DNA from: Diprion similis
Lineage: Eukaryota; Arthropoda; Insecta; Hymenoptera; Diprionidae
DNA length: 64,000 bases
Direction of reading: 5' to 3'
Assembly (NCBI RefSeq): GCF_021155765.1
Contig: NC_060106.1
Coordinates: 21,168,031 to 21,232,030 of the forward strand
Below, piece after piece: positions 12,861-24,573 of the stretch (positions within the stretch are counted from its first letter, which is position 1; the number at the start of each line of letters is the position of its first letter). The translations under genes and the position numbers were made by a program. The notes below the pieces were generated by a model. It did not search any database. It was given only the letters and a program-made list of their open reading frames with translations, and was not told where the DNA came from.

Positions 12861-13006
12861 CGACTGTCCCATGATACGGAAATGACACGCACGGAACTAT
12901 CGCTGGCGAATTGCGATCGTTCCTTTTAGCGCTGAAGTTGAAATGCGCTACTGTGATTGGATGTCAGCACTACCGGGCCTGTGCATTCCGTGTCATGGGA
13001 CACTCG
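12861..13006. repeat. Internal inverted repeat inside the Harbinger-like element
   Basis: CGACTGTCCCATGATACGG (12861-12879) pairs with CCGTGTCATGGGACACTCG (12988-13006): 19 positions with 2 mismatches and a 108-bp spacer. The shared word GTCCCATG also occurs in the element's outer ends. It could be a subterminal transposase-binding repeat or a second small foldback element. No convincing target duplication flanks it, so I favour subterminal repeats. Confidence 0.6.
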
Positions 13007-13120
13007 ATGCTGACAGAGACGGAATCGTATTAACTCACACAAGCATATGTATTGTTTACATGCTTACGTTACGCGCTTAACTTCTTTTTGGTTAATGAAT
13101 TGTAATATTGGTAAGAATAA

Positions 13121-13681
13121 ATGGATGCCGAAACCGTTTTGTTGTCCATCGCGGCTGTGTGGATGAAATGGAAGGCAGCACCGCCGAGACAGAGAGAAGT
13201 GCTGCGCCGCAAGTTGTTACGATTTATGTGCATTTACGATGTTTTGGAGTCAGAAAACGATCGTGTGATAAAACGTAAATTTTCGGTTCGCCCGATATTT
13301 ACTACAGAGCTGCGATTTCAACAGGGTGCAAGTAACAACTTGATAAACAAAATGGAGTTCGTTGACAACGACAAATACGTGAATTATTTTCGGATGACAC
13401 CCAGACTTTTCAATCAATTACTCGCTTCGATGGAACCTGGCCTGACGAATTCATTTTTGTCTTCGCACCCACACACACACAGATACAGAGATTTGTTTGA
13501 CAGTTCGCAAATACTGGTAGTGCACACGGAACGGAATGTCCGGAACGCCTCTGATTGGGGTTTGAAAAGTCACTGGATTCCGGGTTCGTGGAGACGGAAC
13601 AAATTCCGGACCATGGGACGGCAGCCTAACTGCATCCGATCCTTGACGAAAATTCCAACGATTTGGAATATACTGAACTAA
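13121..13681 (+). pseudogene. Truncated Harbinger-type transposase (N-terminal part only)
   Basis: The frame opens with ATG (MDAETVLLSIAAVW). Residues 1-110 resemble the N-terminal part of HARBI1-like nucleases: a basic patch (VIKRKFSVRP), then a DKYVNYFRMTPRLFNQLL segment, which is the usual '(F/Y)FRMTPxxFxxLL' helix that precedes the DDE nuclease. From about residue 112 (NSFLSSHPHTH) the homology ends and the frame runs out through the right inverted repeat, stopping 55 bp past the element's end. None of the three acidic catalytic residues is present, so it cannot be an active transposase. The family match is from recognition of the N-terminal pattern, not a database search. Confidence 0.65.
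13540..13626 (-). repeat. Right 87-bp terminal inverted repeat of the Harbinger-like element
   Basis: It is the inverted partner of 12746-12832. It ends CCATGGGACGGCAGCC and is immediately followed by the TAA target duplication. Confidence 0.9.
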
Positions 13682-13775
13682 TATATACAAAATAATTTTT
13701 TGTCGCACGATATCGACGTAATTTTTTGAGAGGAATTGGTTGCGGGCATTCCGTATACGCTATCATTTTCTCCAT
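13627..13775. repeat. Decayed satellite monomer, right part, beyond the transposon
   Basis: Downstream of the element the text TAAC...GACGAAAATTCCAACGATTTGG...GATATCGACGTAATTTTTTGAGAGGAATTGGTTGCGGGCATTCCGTATACGCT runs parallel to the satellite order TAACCCC...GGCGGAAATTTCGACG...ATTCCGACGTATTTTTGCGAGAGAAATCGATTGAGCGCAGTCCCAATACGCT. The order of words is conserved with heavy substitution, so the transposon lies inside an old monomer. Similarity fades after about 13775. Confidence 0.6.
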
Positions 13776-14350
13776 TTCGCTCCCTTAATATTTCCGTTTT
13801 CTACTTTTCTCGCCGTTTTTCTTAGTGCTCGTATTTGTTGCGTCAAGTCATTTTGACGCCCGTAACAATTCAGCCCCACAGATATACCGCGTGAAAACAA
13901 ACCTGAAACCTCTCATTGCTTCTGTGCCGATTATTTGACAGCCACTATTTTTTTATAGAGTGGGGTATTCTCAAAAAAAAAAAAAAAAATTATGCGCACT
14001 TTCGTGCAAATTCGAGACGCGTGACGCGATTTTAGCACGTTCGAACTCGTCAACGTCCGAGAATTCTGTTAGTTCTTAGAAGTTAGTCAAGCAGCAGCAA
14101 CGACTATGTATGTAAGACTTAGGACTACGTATGCGTGCGCTTACGTAGATTTGCCGCATGATGACGCCTGGTTAGCCAGACTTCACCCAGAGGGCCGAAG
14201 GTGGCTAGAGCGACAGCCTACTCGTAGTTCGTGTTCTTCCCAGCTTAAACATCCGTATCCAAGGTCTGTAATCGTGTGTCGTGCCGGCTGCTGGTGCCAC
14301 GCGTCAGAATATCAATTGCGAACGAAAAAAATATCGTAAAACACTCCAAA
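13776..14350 (+). promoter_or_regulatory. Upstream and 5' region of DAD1
   Basis: This 575-bp stretch separates the repeat edge from the DAD1 start. It contains a short dyad, GCGTCAAGTCATTTTGACGC (about 13838-13857), an A-run at about 13974-13989, and a CpG-richer part from 14010 (ACGCGTGACGCG). No TATA box or splice structure is convincing. An open frame from 14106 has no recognisable similarity and is probably 5' untranslated sequence. The promoter and transcription start are assumed to lie here from position only. Confidence 0.4.
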
Positions 14351-14555
14351 ATGTCGGTGGTTGCAGTACTGGGAAAATTCTGGCAAGAGTACACGAAGAA
14401 TACTCCGAAAAAGTTGAAGATCATCGACGCGTATCTGTTCTACATATTTCTGACAGGAGTCACACAATTCGTCTACTGCTGTTTGGTCGGTACATTCCCG
14501 TTCAATAGTTTCCTCAGCGGTTTTATCTCCTGCGTTTCGTGCTTCGTTCTTGGCG
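14351..14555 (+). CDS. DAD1: DAD1 coding exon 1
   Basis: The exon holds the start codon through residue 68 and the first base of codon 69. It ends in CTTGGCG followed by the donor GTAAGT. It covers the cytosolic N-terminus and the first two membrane segments. Confidence 0.97.
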
Positions 14556-14848
14556 GTAAGTGGTTCTCTTCGATATTGAATAGTAACGCGATATTCATCA
14601 ACGTTGTACGTACATACATGAAAGTTTTTAGGTTAATCAATGCGCTGCCCTGTCCATCAATCTGAACTTGAGTCGGCATGCACCCTGTCTCAATATATTT
14701 TCATTTTTCTATTACAGTTTGCCTGCGGCTACAGGTCAATCCACAGAACAAAAGCCAATTTCACGGCATTAGTCCAGAGAGAGGATTCGCAGACTTCATA
14801 TTCGCCCACATTATACTTCACATTGTAGTCATGAACTTCATCGGTTGA
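14351..14848 (+). CDS. DAD1: DAD1, oligosaccharyltransferase subunit (two coding exons)
   Basis: The gene encodes the small DAD1/Ost2 subunit of the ER oligosaccharyltransferase complex, which transfers the preassembled glycan to asparagine of nascent proteins. Exons are 14351-14555 and 14718-14848, joined by a phase-1 GT-AG intron of 162 bp (donor GGCG|GTAAGT, acceptor ATTACAG|TT). The product is 111 residues, close to the roughly 113 of the animal family. It begins [14 protein letters not shown] and ends HIVVMNFIG, with the family-typical internal words [35 protein letters not shown] and [11 protein letters not shown]. Three membrane segments are expected at about 28-48, 52-70 and 90-110. 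The ATG is preceded by CAAA, a good insect start context. It lies convergent to AMFR. Everything needed for a functional gene is present, and I see no lesion. Confidence 0.98.
14718..14848 (+). CDS. DAD1: DAD1 coding exon 2
   Basis: It starts after ATTACAG, completes a valine codon and continues [12 protein letters not shown] to the TGA at 14846-14848. It carries the highly conserved C-terminal half with the last membrane segment. Confidence 0.97.
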
Positions 14849-14876
14849 ATGATATACCGTGTTTGTCTTAACGTAA

Positions 14877-14882
14877 AATAAA
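14877..14882 (+). terminator. Poly(A) signal AATAAA of DAD1
   Basis: The hexamer AATAAA lies 29 bp after the DAD1 stop codon, inside GTAAAATAAATC. That would give a very short 3' UTR; other AATAAA copies follow at about 14950 and 15326, so longer forms are possible. Confidence 0.6.
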
Positions 14883-17800
14883 TCTTCAATAATTTTTCTG
14901 TGCATAAATTTGAACCAATTACCTATTGCAATGATAAGTTCTCAAAAAAAATAAATCTTTTTCCATATTTCCTTGCATTTTTTACTTATACTACACCGGC
15001 TCAGGTTTTTCACAATTGCAATTGTTGCTCTACAATACATGAATTCTGCACTCTGAACATATTTTGTAATAGACGAGTTCACCCTTCTGTTCTGTATTCC
15101 TGTTGTTTGTCTGCTTCACATAATTTCTGGGTAAATGTTAAAGAAAACACCTCGATCATTCTAAATTAATTTATATTTACATCACATCATGGAGGAACTG
15201 ATGTACAATATGTCTTATTAGTGATATTGTGACAGTTTTTCAAAATTTACACTAATACAATATGCTGTTGTCGTTTTTGATACAAGTTTTAAATTATGTA
15301 TAGGATAATTCACTTACAATCTTGAAATAAAGTTTTTTTTTTTAACCAACTTTCTACCGCAGATTCGGAAATAATGGACGCAATAAGAAAATCGTAAAGA
15401 AAAACATTATTGTCTATGGAGTGTTATCTTTTTTTTCTGTTTCCTCCTATACTGGTTCATATTTAATTTTTATTCAAATGAAAATGCAGGAGTCAACTGC
15501 ATCTTGTAAAATTGTGAATTAAAATGTGTTGACTGATTATGTATTTAAAAAACTGGTACAGAAAGCCCAATTTTATTTTCTAACTGGCTCATCGCCATAC
15601 ACAAGGAGTTGTATTTCCACAACAATATTTAGTTTATTTCTTTATACTCATCTATTTTTCTTTCTTATTATCTGTTATTTATTATCAACTAATCACTTAT
15701 CACGTCTAGAAAATAAATATTCGAATAATTGTTTACAATAACGTACTATTGGAAAAAAATATAGTGTAAAACGAAAATGAGTGAAAAATCGATGTAACAC
15801 ATTTGTCTATCCAAAATTTCTATTCAAAATTTTTTATTTCATGCATTAAATATGCAAGCTCAAGATCAAAATGATAAGAAAAATTATGCTTAATAATTAT
15901 GTCGTATTAGTAGTAATAATGAAAAAAATAACATTAATAATTGTAAGAAACGGGTTCATTACATGTATACTTTAATTATATCACAAAAACAAACTAGGAT
16001 TGTTTTCAAAACTTCAAATCTAGCATTGAAACACAATGAAAGAAAAAAAATTATGCACAACTTGCACACTTGTTTCAACTTTTATTCCCATATATATATA
16101 TATATCTTTTTTTTCCTTTCAATTATTTATTATATTCCTTAATCAAAAATAAATAGCGTACTACAAAGCTAAGGAATCAGCATTTGCTTCAGGACTATAT
16201 CAAGTGATCTTATAGATACATATATTATATTATGTTATGTCGTGATATATCACGTCACCGCAGGTCTCAATTGCCGTATAATTATACTGCTGCCATGCTT
16301 TCAACTAAATTTGGTACGATACTTCATATAACTATACTTGCTGCGATAATATCTATATGAGGTTCAATCAAGCAACGCCTTACATTTCGCGTTTACACTC
16401 TCTTGGACGCAGATAAGCTGAGATACTCTGTACAGGAACGAATTTTTACTCTCGATTGATGTTCTTTTTCTCGAAAGTAGTAAGTCAATAATGCAACAGA
16501 CACGTTGTAAGAGATCTCAATGGTAACTTCTATGGTTAAAAGCAACGATAAAACTACGGTACCAAAATATGCAAACTTTTTTCTAATTTTTTCTCTCTCT
16601 CTCTATCTCTCTGTTCTTAAGATTAGTAGAAGATGATGATACGATAATTACAGATACACACAAGAATTTTAAGATCGAACAAACCTCGCGTTTCCACAGT
16701 CGTAACAATTTCATTCGGCAAATTGTTTCAATTTATATAGGTATTTATATTTCGTTTTCTAAATAATTTTTGGCAAGGTTGCGTGAAACAGATGGAAGAT
16801 TGTAAGAATAAAAGTAATTATAACACGGAACTATATTAATTCAAAAGTAAAAATCGAATGATTTATAATCTCACTTCAGGTACTATTATACTTGCGCAAG
16901 AAAGTTATCCAATATATTTTTCTCTACTGTCGGGCACCCACGATTTGTTCATTTTCATTTATTTAGCAATTTCACAAGTGGACTGGACACATGGAATCGT
17001 GATAATAAAGTACGAGACATAATTGTTGAGAACAATGAAGCAGTTTGATCGGCTTGCTACATAGTTAGTAACTAACAAAAAGTACAATGCACTCTGTGAT
17101 GCGGAAGGCGAATTAAAACTACGATGCGATTAGTGGAACGCAGAACTAATTATTATTACTATTATTATCACGAAATATATAGTGTACAGACGTACCAGAA
17201 TACGAGGAGAAAAAATTGTTCTTTTTTGTTTTTTAAATAAATTAAATCAATTGTTAAAGATTATTTCGAAACACGCATTGTAACATTTATCAACTTATGA
17301 GTGAGCCATTGATTGTCAATTTTAATGTCGTGTTTACTGGTTGGTATAGCATACGTGTGTACGTAAAGCACTATAAGCACGTCTGCGATGCTAAACATGA
17401 TCTATTTCGCAGTACGTAGGCAACCGCCAAAAATCTTCAACTGTGGGAACGTCTACCTATACTTGCTCAATTTCCATACCTTTAGAATGAAATTTTCAGT
17501 TTGATAAAATTCCGAATGAAGCAGCCATTCGTGTAACGAAATATCCGTAACCGTTTCTCAAATTTGTGTCAATAACCCTGCGATAGACGCATATCGACTA
17601 AGGACGAAATATTGAATAATTGAAGCCGTAGCAAATCATGGAGTGATCTCCTTTTCTCGGTATCATCGAGTAAATTGGAGAAAACATCTTGTGCCTTGAG
17701 ATTGGGTAAAACTCGCATCGTCATAGGCAGAAAATCGCACACAGTTAAATCAGGTGGGTGTAACAGCGAAAGTTTTTAAATATTTTTACATATATTATCA

Positions 17801-18095
17801 TTAAATGAAAAGCGGCGAGCCTCCAATAATAAATATCATTCTTCGGCGCGAGTATTAAAATGATGATTTACTCTCCTCGTGAGCTTACCTCTTATTTTTC
17901 TCTGTTTTTTCTCTGCTTTTTCTCCCTCTCACTCTTGCTTTCTACCTCCACCGAGTTTGTAAAACGGAGATCAATGAACGAGAGAGTTCGTCTAGACTAA
18001 ATCATTCACAGCTCGATCGCATCGACAATCTGAACTGTGTTTTATAGTCGAAGATTAATAAGCTGCGATCCGGCAAGCATTGCGGTGGCTCCTTT
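14883..18095. other. AT-rich region between DAD1 and AMFR (convergent genes)
   Basis: These 3.2 kb hold no frame with recognisable similarity. Visible items are a TA run at about 16091-16106, CT-rich tracts at about 16602-16613 and 17914-17940, and many short A/T runs. The AMFR 3' UTR must occupy the right end. A minus-strand AATAAA at 16958-16963 is one of several possible poly(A) signals. Nothing else can be supported. Confidence 0.6.
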
Positions 18096-18312
18096 TCAGT
18101 TATGAGAAAGGCTTATCCTCGGTGTAACGTTGTTCGGATGCACGGGGGACGAAACGTCCAACGATGTATCAGACTCATTATGATGGGGATGTCTCTCAAA
18201 GTATTTCCGACGAGCCGTAAGAAGCATGTGCTCTTTTCTACGCTGCAAGATCCTTTCCCTTTCCATTGACGATTTCGAGAATCGTCCACCGAGATTGGAC
18301 GGCTCTTCTCCG
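18096..18312 (-). CDS. AMFR: AMFR terminal coding exon 7 (E2-binding helix)
   Basis: It completes a serine codon and encodes to the TGA at 18098-18096. The acceptor is GCAACTTCAG|C. The segment GRFSKSSMERERILQRRK followed by TARRKYF corresponds to the UBE2G2-binding helix of human gp78. The last ~30 residues are polar (HPHHNESDTS...ISLSHN) and show no VCP-interacting motif. Confidence 0.93.
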
Positions 18313-21300
18313 CTGAAGTTGCCAAGTTTATTACACGTAAATACAAACTCAGAGAGAAATAGAAAAATCCCAATAACGCTGAAAACTTTTTGGACAAGCT
18401 TACCTATCAGCTGCTGGTATATCGAGTCTCGGATCCAAGGTGTCTTGGACTAAAGGAATGGGCAAGATGTGAGCTGTTGTGGTTTGCGTCGTAGTCGCTG
18501 GCTCTACTTCCGGTTCTTCAATAACGTGGTGCGGAGGCAAAAGCCTGCTGTCCAGGATGTTCTCAATTGTGATTTCGATCGATCGAGTCCCTCTCAAGTC
18601 CTCGAGAATCACATTGCGAGGATAATAGGGAAACAACTGTTGGACCTGAAATTGAAAAGCAGCCATTGCAATTTAAGGAGTGAACTTCAAATGTGACCAA
18701 AAGTTAGATAATATTATTGCGAAACGATGAACCGAACATATTTATTTAGTCTCAAATCTGTTGCAGTCAAACCCTGAAAATCAATTCAACTTTGATCTCT
18801 TGAAGAATAAGAAGAGAAATTGCAAAGAAACGTCGAAAAAGAATCTGTCTCACCTGTCTAGCCATAGCATCAAGCTGCGAATTGGTGTGCGCCAATGCAG
18901 AAATATCGCCTCTGATCCTGTTATGGGTGACCTCGACGGAGAAGCTAGGCAGCCAAGAGACGTATCTGGATCCGTCGAAGTGGAAGAAGTGATTATCGTT
19001 ACGACGCGCAGGTGTAGGGGATTCGGAGGGTATTTCGGGAGCGTTTTCCCTGTGATTGGCTTGCATACTCAGGGCCAATCTGCACGTTGGACAGGAAGTG
19101 TCCTGCTCTAGCCAAGACTGCAGACAAGAGTTGTGAAACAAATGTCCACAAGGTAGTTTCCGAGCAGTTTCCATTTTTTCCCAGCAAATAGCGCAGTTGT
19201 CGGAATTCTCGGCTAGTTCCTCTTGCGACGCCATCGGGTAGCTGAGGTGAAATAATTTTGTCAGAATGATTCAAAGGTGACCTTGACGGTAAATTTCTAG
19301 CAAGTATCTCTCTCAGTTATTAATAATACAGACTCAAATTTAAATGAAAATCTTAGCTTCTTTAATTTAATTAACAGCAACTTACTTTTGTTCCATGTGA
19401 CTAAGCACAGCGAGATAATTTCTATGCTTTGTTATACGTCGTTGAATTTCATGGAATAGATATCTGAGCTGCATACAAATAACAAGGGAAGCCATGCTCA
19501 GGAATATATTACTCCAAAGCAGCATGTGAACGTGATGAAGGAAGTCTACGGCCAGGATTGTAAGTTCGGACGTTAATTCTGTGTAATAGGCTAGCGGACC
19601 TCGCTTATCCCAAGAACGTGGCGACGTGTTACCAGCTCCTCGGGTATCGTAGAGATGTATTGCGTATCGTAGCATAACGTGGACCGTTCTCACCCCCAAT
19701 AAAATGCACTGAAACAAAGTGGAGTAACAAAGTGTCAATATGATGCTGAAGAAATTCGTTTTACATTTTGTTATTGAGAAGTCAAGGACATTTTCTATAA
19801 TTTTAAATTTCCATATTCGAATATTTGTCCACATTTTATACTTTAAACAGGAATTTTTAAGGATCAAATTTTTACAGGCATTGTTACAGATATTCTCGAA
19901 ACTTGAAAAAACCGGAAAAAATTTACTGTCAAACATAAATTATTCTTTGCAAATATCAGCTGAAATTATAGGCTTGGAGTATGAATTGTTATTAGCGAAC
20001 ATCAATTTGTGATACTTGATTAAACTGTAAAAAAAAAAAGAAAAAAGATGAAACCAAATATGATTGTGCACAATAAATTTGCTCGACATCAATTTATTTA
20101 TGCATAAATTGTATGCCAATGTCATTGAAAACAATAAACAATACCGATTATTAATCGTTTTTGATTACTTATTTTAAATTCTTGTTCGTCGAGATTGCAC
20201 TAAACAGCATAACAAGGACCTATTTTTTAATAAGAAATTTTGATCAAGATTTTTGCAACGTATTTATTCGGCGATTATTTATATTAGAAATTGCAAATGT
20301 CTCCTAATAGGTGTTAGAGAATTAAATTGAAAATTTATTTCACTATAAACTCTATAACACGCTGAAGGTCCATTTTGTTTTCTATCGTTGGCATGCATTC
20401 CGATGAAGAGTCTAAAAAGATTAGAATTCACTGAAACGCTATACTTTTGAATGATTTCTAGAAATCTCTACATGATAATAATGTCAAGGCTGCAGGTAAT
20501 TAAACGTCAACATACGCGGTGATAAACTTGATGAATAATATCTTAATTTATGCCAAATCCCGTATACAAAACGTCGTAATTTCCCCCTTTTGCTCGTTAT
20601 ATGAGTTTTATCCATACTACGAATCGCTTTGAACTAATCTAATAAATCAAATTCTATACTGTATCATAAAACGAGGTTGAAATTCACATCGGAATCAACA
20701 TGAGGCAAAGATAGTTCGAATGTAAATTTTTGCACAAACAACAGGCGAGATAAATAATAAAATAAGTAAATGAAGCGACATGTTAAAAGTATTTGTTTAT
20801 GAATTGTTTGCTACATCTGTGTTTGCTGTTTAAATATTGAATCAAGTTGTAAAAATAATGTTGTTCATTCCGATGCAGAAATATATGTACAACGATTCCA
20901 AACTCGTTGAGATAAAAAGAAAAAGAAGAAGGATAAAGAAAAAAAAAAGAGAAAAAAATACTGGTATTTTTGCAGCAACATCGAGGGTCGCAACAGTTTT
21001 ATTTCACCTGTTCGATAAACGACTATTTGAGATATGATAATAACATTCAAATAGTAATAAAATGAAATCGAATGTAAAATTTCAGCTGATGAAGTGTGAC
21101 GTGTGTGCAGTATGCATGAAAAAATGAAACTTAAAAATAAGAGGCAATGAAATAAGAATACATGAGAATCAGAAATATCAGAATCAAAGTAAAAAGTTAA
21201 AGAAAAAGGTGAACAAAGATGTTGACTAATAGGTTGTGGAATTTTTTTTCCTTCTCTTTTTCCGCGACGATTTTTCAAAATGACAACTACTTTGAATTTC

Positions 21301-22549
21301 TGAGAAAAAAAGAGATAAAATTTAGTGCAGAAAATACGTTTCAGCTCTTTTCCGTCTACGGATAATGTAACAACAATTTTTTCACCCGCATACATTCTGA
21401 AGAAAGCGTTTCTCGACGAATTCGCAATATTATATTATTCCCGATTCTCGTTAATCCAGCAGCAATCAAATATTCCATGAATTGACGCAACATCCAGACT
21501 TTTGAAATATCCAAGAAGTTTTTCATTGCAAAATTGCGGTCGCCTATAAACTGGTTGGAAGACGAAGAAAAAATATATATATATACATTCATCATCCATC
21601 TTACGGTTTACACCTCCGAAAGTAATTAAGAGATTAAATTAAAATCAGTATCAGTATATTATAAAATATAAAAAATTCGGCCATCTTCTGGCTTGCGAAT
21701 ATCAAAGAACTGTTGAAAAAATCTTCGAGGTTAGGAATTCGAAATTTATGCGGACGGATAAAGGCGTTCGAACAAATTTTTAAGAATTCATTAACGATCA
21801 CGATGGAATATTCTTTAACGGTATATATATATATTCCGTAAATTTAGAAATTCTCCGATTGAAAAGAAGAAAACAAAGAAAAAAATAATCTAGTCGTAAG
21901 AATTCGATGCCACCTACAGCGAATCCTTACAAGTTATTTGTCGCGAATTTTTAATTCAACTATGAACAACATTTGGTTGAAATATGAATGTTTTAAGCAA
22001 TAACTTGTTAATTAATTTGGCTGGCCTTGAAACTATTTGCTTCGATGAGTTTCAAGGCAATAATTAAAACCTGAGGAAAAAAAATCTTTTTACATCTTTT
22101 TTTTTTTCACATTCTCGTTACAATATCGAGTAATTTAATTTTTTTTTTAACCGACAAGCTATAAATCGTATAATTCCTTTTCTCGATCGTGAAATATTTT
22201 CGCCCGCGAATAACGATAAAAATACTTACATATGTTTAGGAAGAAAAAAACTGGTTTACGCCACTCGGCGTTCGACTAAAGTCCAATATTTCATTCGAAT
22301 CGATCGAATTTGATTATTATAAATACGATACGCGAATAGATTTTTACTTTCGTATTATTACCTAATAATTCGATATAATAAATATTGCGACCGAGGTAAA
22401 ATATATTTCTATTTCTTTTTGTCTCTTATTCTCTTTCCGCACGATTGTTACTATCCTTACGCGTATATATTATACATTCCGCATAATATTGAGAATTCTA
22501 AAAAAAAAATGATTGCGCATTATTAATAAAGTCTTCGAACTCATAATTA

Positions 22550-22596
<47 letters not shown>

Positions 22597-23380
22597 AACA
22601 CGACCGTATGCCGATTAGGTATAGAAAGAAATCGAGTCGAGCATTTACATCGAAAGTTGATCTGAAATTTCCTCAACTTACAACTTAATTTGGTCTTTTA
22701 TTTGCCTATACCTATCGATTTCTAATTGATGGATTTGTATTTAAACTTTAACGCTCGTTTTGAATATTTTGAATCGTTAAAACGAATTATAAGCTAGTGG
22801 AAAATTTTTATCGGTTAAATCATTTGAAAACAGAAAGAAAAAAAAAAAAAAAAACGAAACAAAAATATAACAAACTATGAATTTAAACATACTTAGTATA
22901 TTTAATAAAATGTTGATCAAGATTTGTTTTTTTTTTTTTCTAATCTTACGCCTGAAGATATAAATTATTGAAGATTTCTCTTCGTTGTGAAAAAAAATTG
23001 TATTCAAGCTCACATCTTGTCGAGGGTGAGAAAAAGAAAAATCTATAATCGCATTATCATATTATTTAACACCCAGCTGTGTTTCAATATCCGTGGGGCT
23101 GCTGCAGCTGATCGTTTTCACGCGTCAACGAAGCGGAAATCAATATGATGCATATACCTATATATATATGTATATTACAGATATAAGGAGTTCAAAAACC
23201 GAATCAATTTATTGGAAAATAATATCATTATTATCATACCTCGTGCATTAAAGATAAGGTAAGAAAAGAATGGAGAAAAAAACAAAACACGAAGAATAAT
23301 AATAACAACATCTCTGCTTATCAATCCTGCAACAATATACTTAATTTCCTTAAATATTGCTATCATCGTCGTTATTGTTC

Positions 23381-23411
<31 letters not shown>

Positions 23412-24537
23412 TATTATTAAAAGCTCACCTCGGCTGCCATAAAAGCGAACGTGTTGAACGACACGAAGAAAAAACCAGCCGCGATGCACATCAACAACAT
23501 GAATGACGAAAGAGCTAGGATCGCGGTAAGGAGACCCAAAAGTCGAACGTGACTCCACCCGGGAGTCGTCGGCGAGAAGGAGAGCTGAAAATTGAGAAAA
23601 AGACGAGTGAAAAACATTTATTTATGTATAATTATGCAAGTGAATATAACCGGCGGGGGGAGGGGGGGGAGGGGGGGGCTTATGGTTCGGGGTTAATTTT
23701 TGACATTATCGTCATCATCATTATCATCATCGTATCATTGTCTGTCAAACTAATGCAACCTGGCGCTGACATTTGACCGTGTTTTTAGCATCCAGATGGT
23801 AAAACAGGACATATTATTGAATACGTTTGATGAATTGAGATGACATGAGTAATTTGAAACCGCAAAAAATTACGATTTGCCTCCAATTAAAATCACAAAC
23901 TTAGGTTATCTGGTGATAAAATGGCGCCGACAACCAGGCTCTGACGTCATGAGGACATTTTCGAATGGTCAACTGTCACTTGTCGACCGCTCTCGATTCT
24001 AGGGAATTTGTTCTTTTCAGGGAAAGATTGCTTCAGACTGCGTGAATGGATGTCAGTAAATCAAAATTAAGTAAATTGAACCTTTGAAGTCCTTTGAAGA
24101 AAAACTCTTGGTATAAAACTCAACGTCTATCATCATTACGTAATCTGTATAAAACGTATATGTCTATGTCCGTATGTTCGCTTATAACTCGAAAACTGCT
24201 GAACTGATTTTGATTCTTTTTTTCTGCCTATTAGCCACAATGTTTGTCCAGATTTTAGGCTACATTCCATTAAAACAAAACTGATAGTTTCGGAAATATA
24301 ATGATATTTGTAAGGTTGGCTAAACACTTACAGATAGGGAAAATTAGGTTCAAAAGTTATCAAGATCTCGACAAGCTCAAGAAAAAAGTTTACCGCGAGA
24401 GCATGTAGCTATATCTAAATAGTTTTACCACAGAAAGTAAAATTTGAAAATATTCACAGACGGAGCCGCGACGAGCTCCTAATATTTATTATAAAATACA
24501 ATTATGCAACACGATGTATATTCGCCAACAGCTTGTT

Positions 24538-24573
<36 letters not shown>

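Larger units (their letters stand above)
12746..13626 (+). mobile_element. PIF/Harbinger-like DNA transposon, internally deleted, 881 bp
   Basis: The element starts GGCTGCCGTCCCATGG at 12746 and ends with its reverse complement CCATGGGACGGCAGCC at 13626. It is flanked on both sides by TAA (12743-12745 and 13627-13629), the 3-bp TWA target duplication typical of PIF/Harbinger elements. Its terminal inverted repeats are 87 bp and nearly identical. The interior holds an open frame resembling the N-terminal part of a Harbinger nuclease, but no catalytic domain, so it is non-autonomous. The insertion splits a degenerate satellite monomer. Superfamily assignment rests on the TAA duplication plus the transposase fragment. 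Confidence 0.85.

Noticed and set aside
14150..14260. Box C/D snoRNA in the DAD1 leader
   Set aside because: A C-box word (ATGATGA) is present but no D box (CTGA) with a terminal stem follows.
14106..14339. Protein-coding gene upstream of DAD1
   Set aside because: The frame has no recognisable similarity and overlaps the expected DAD1 5' UTR.
18030..18095. VIM motif in the frame just after the AMFR stop codon
   Set aside because: The in-frame continuation reads ATAMLAGSQLIN and lacks the arginines of the motif; stop readthrough has no support.
21000..21400. Minus-strand open frame of about 175 codons in AMFR intron 3
   Set aside because: The translation is dominated by F, S, L and K runs from A/T-rich low-complexity sequence and has no recognisable domain.
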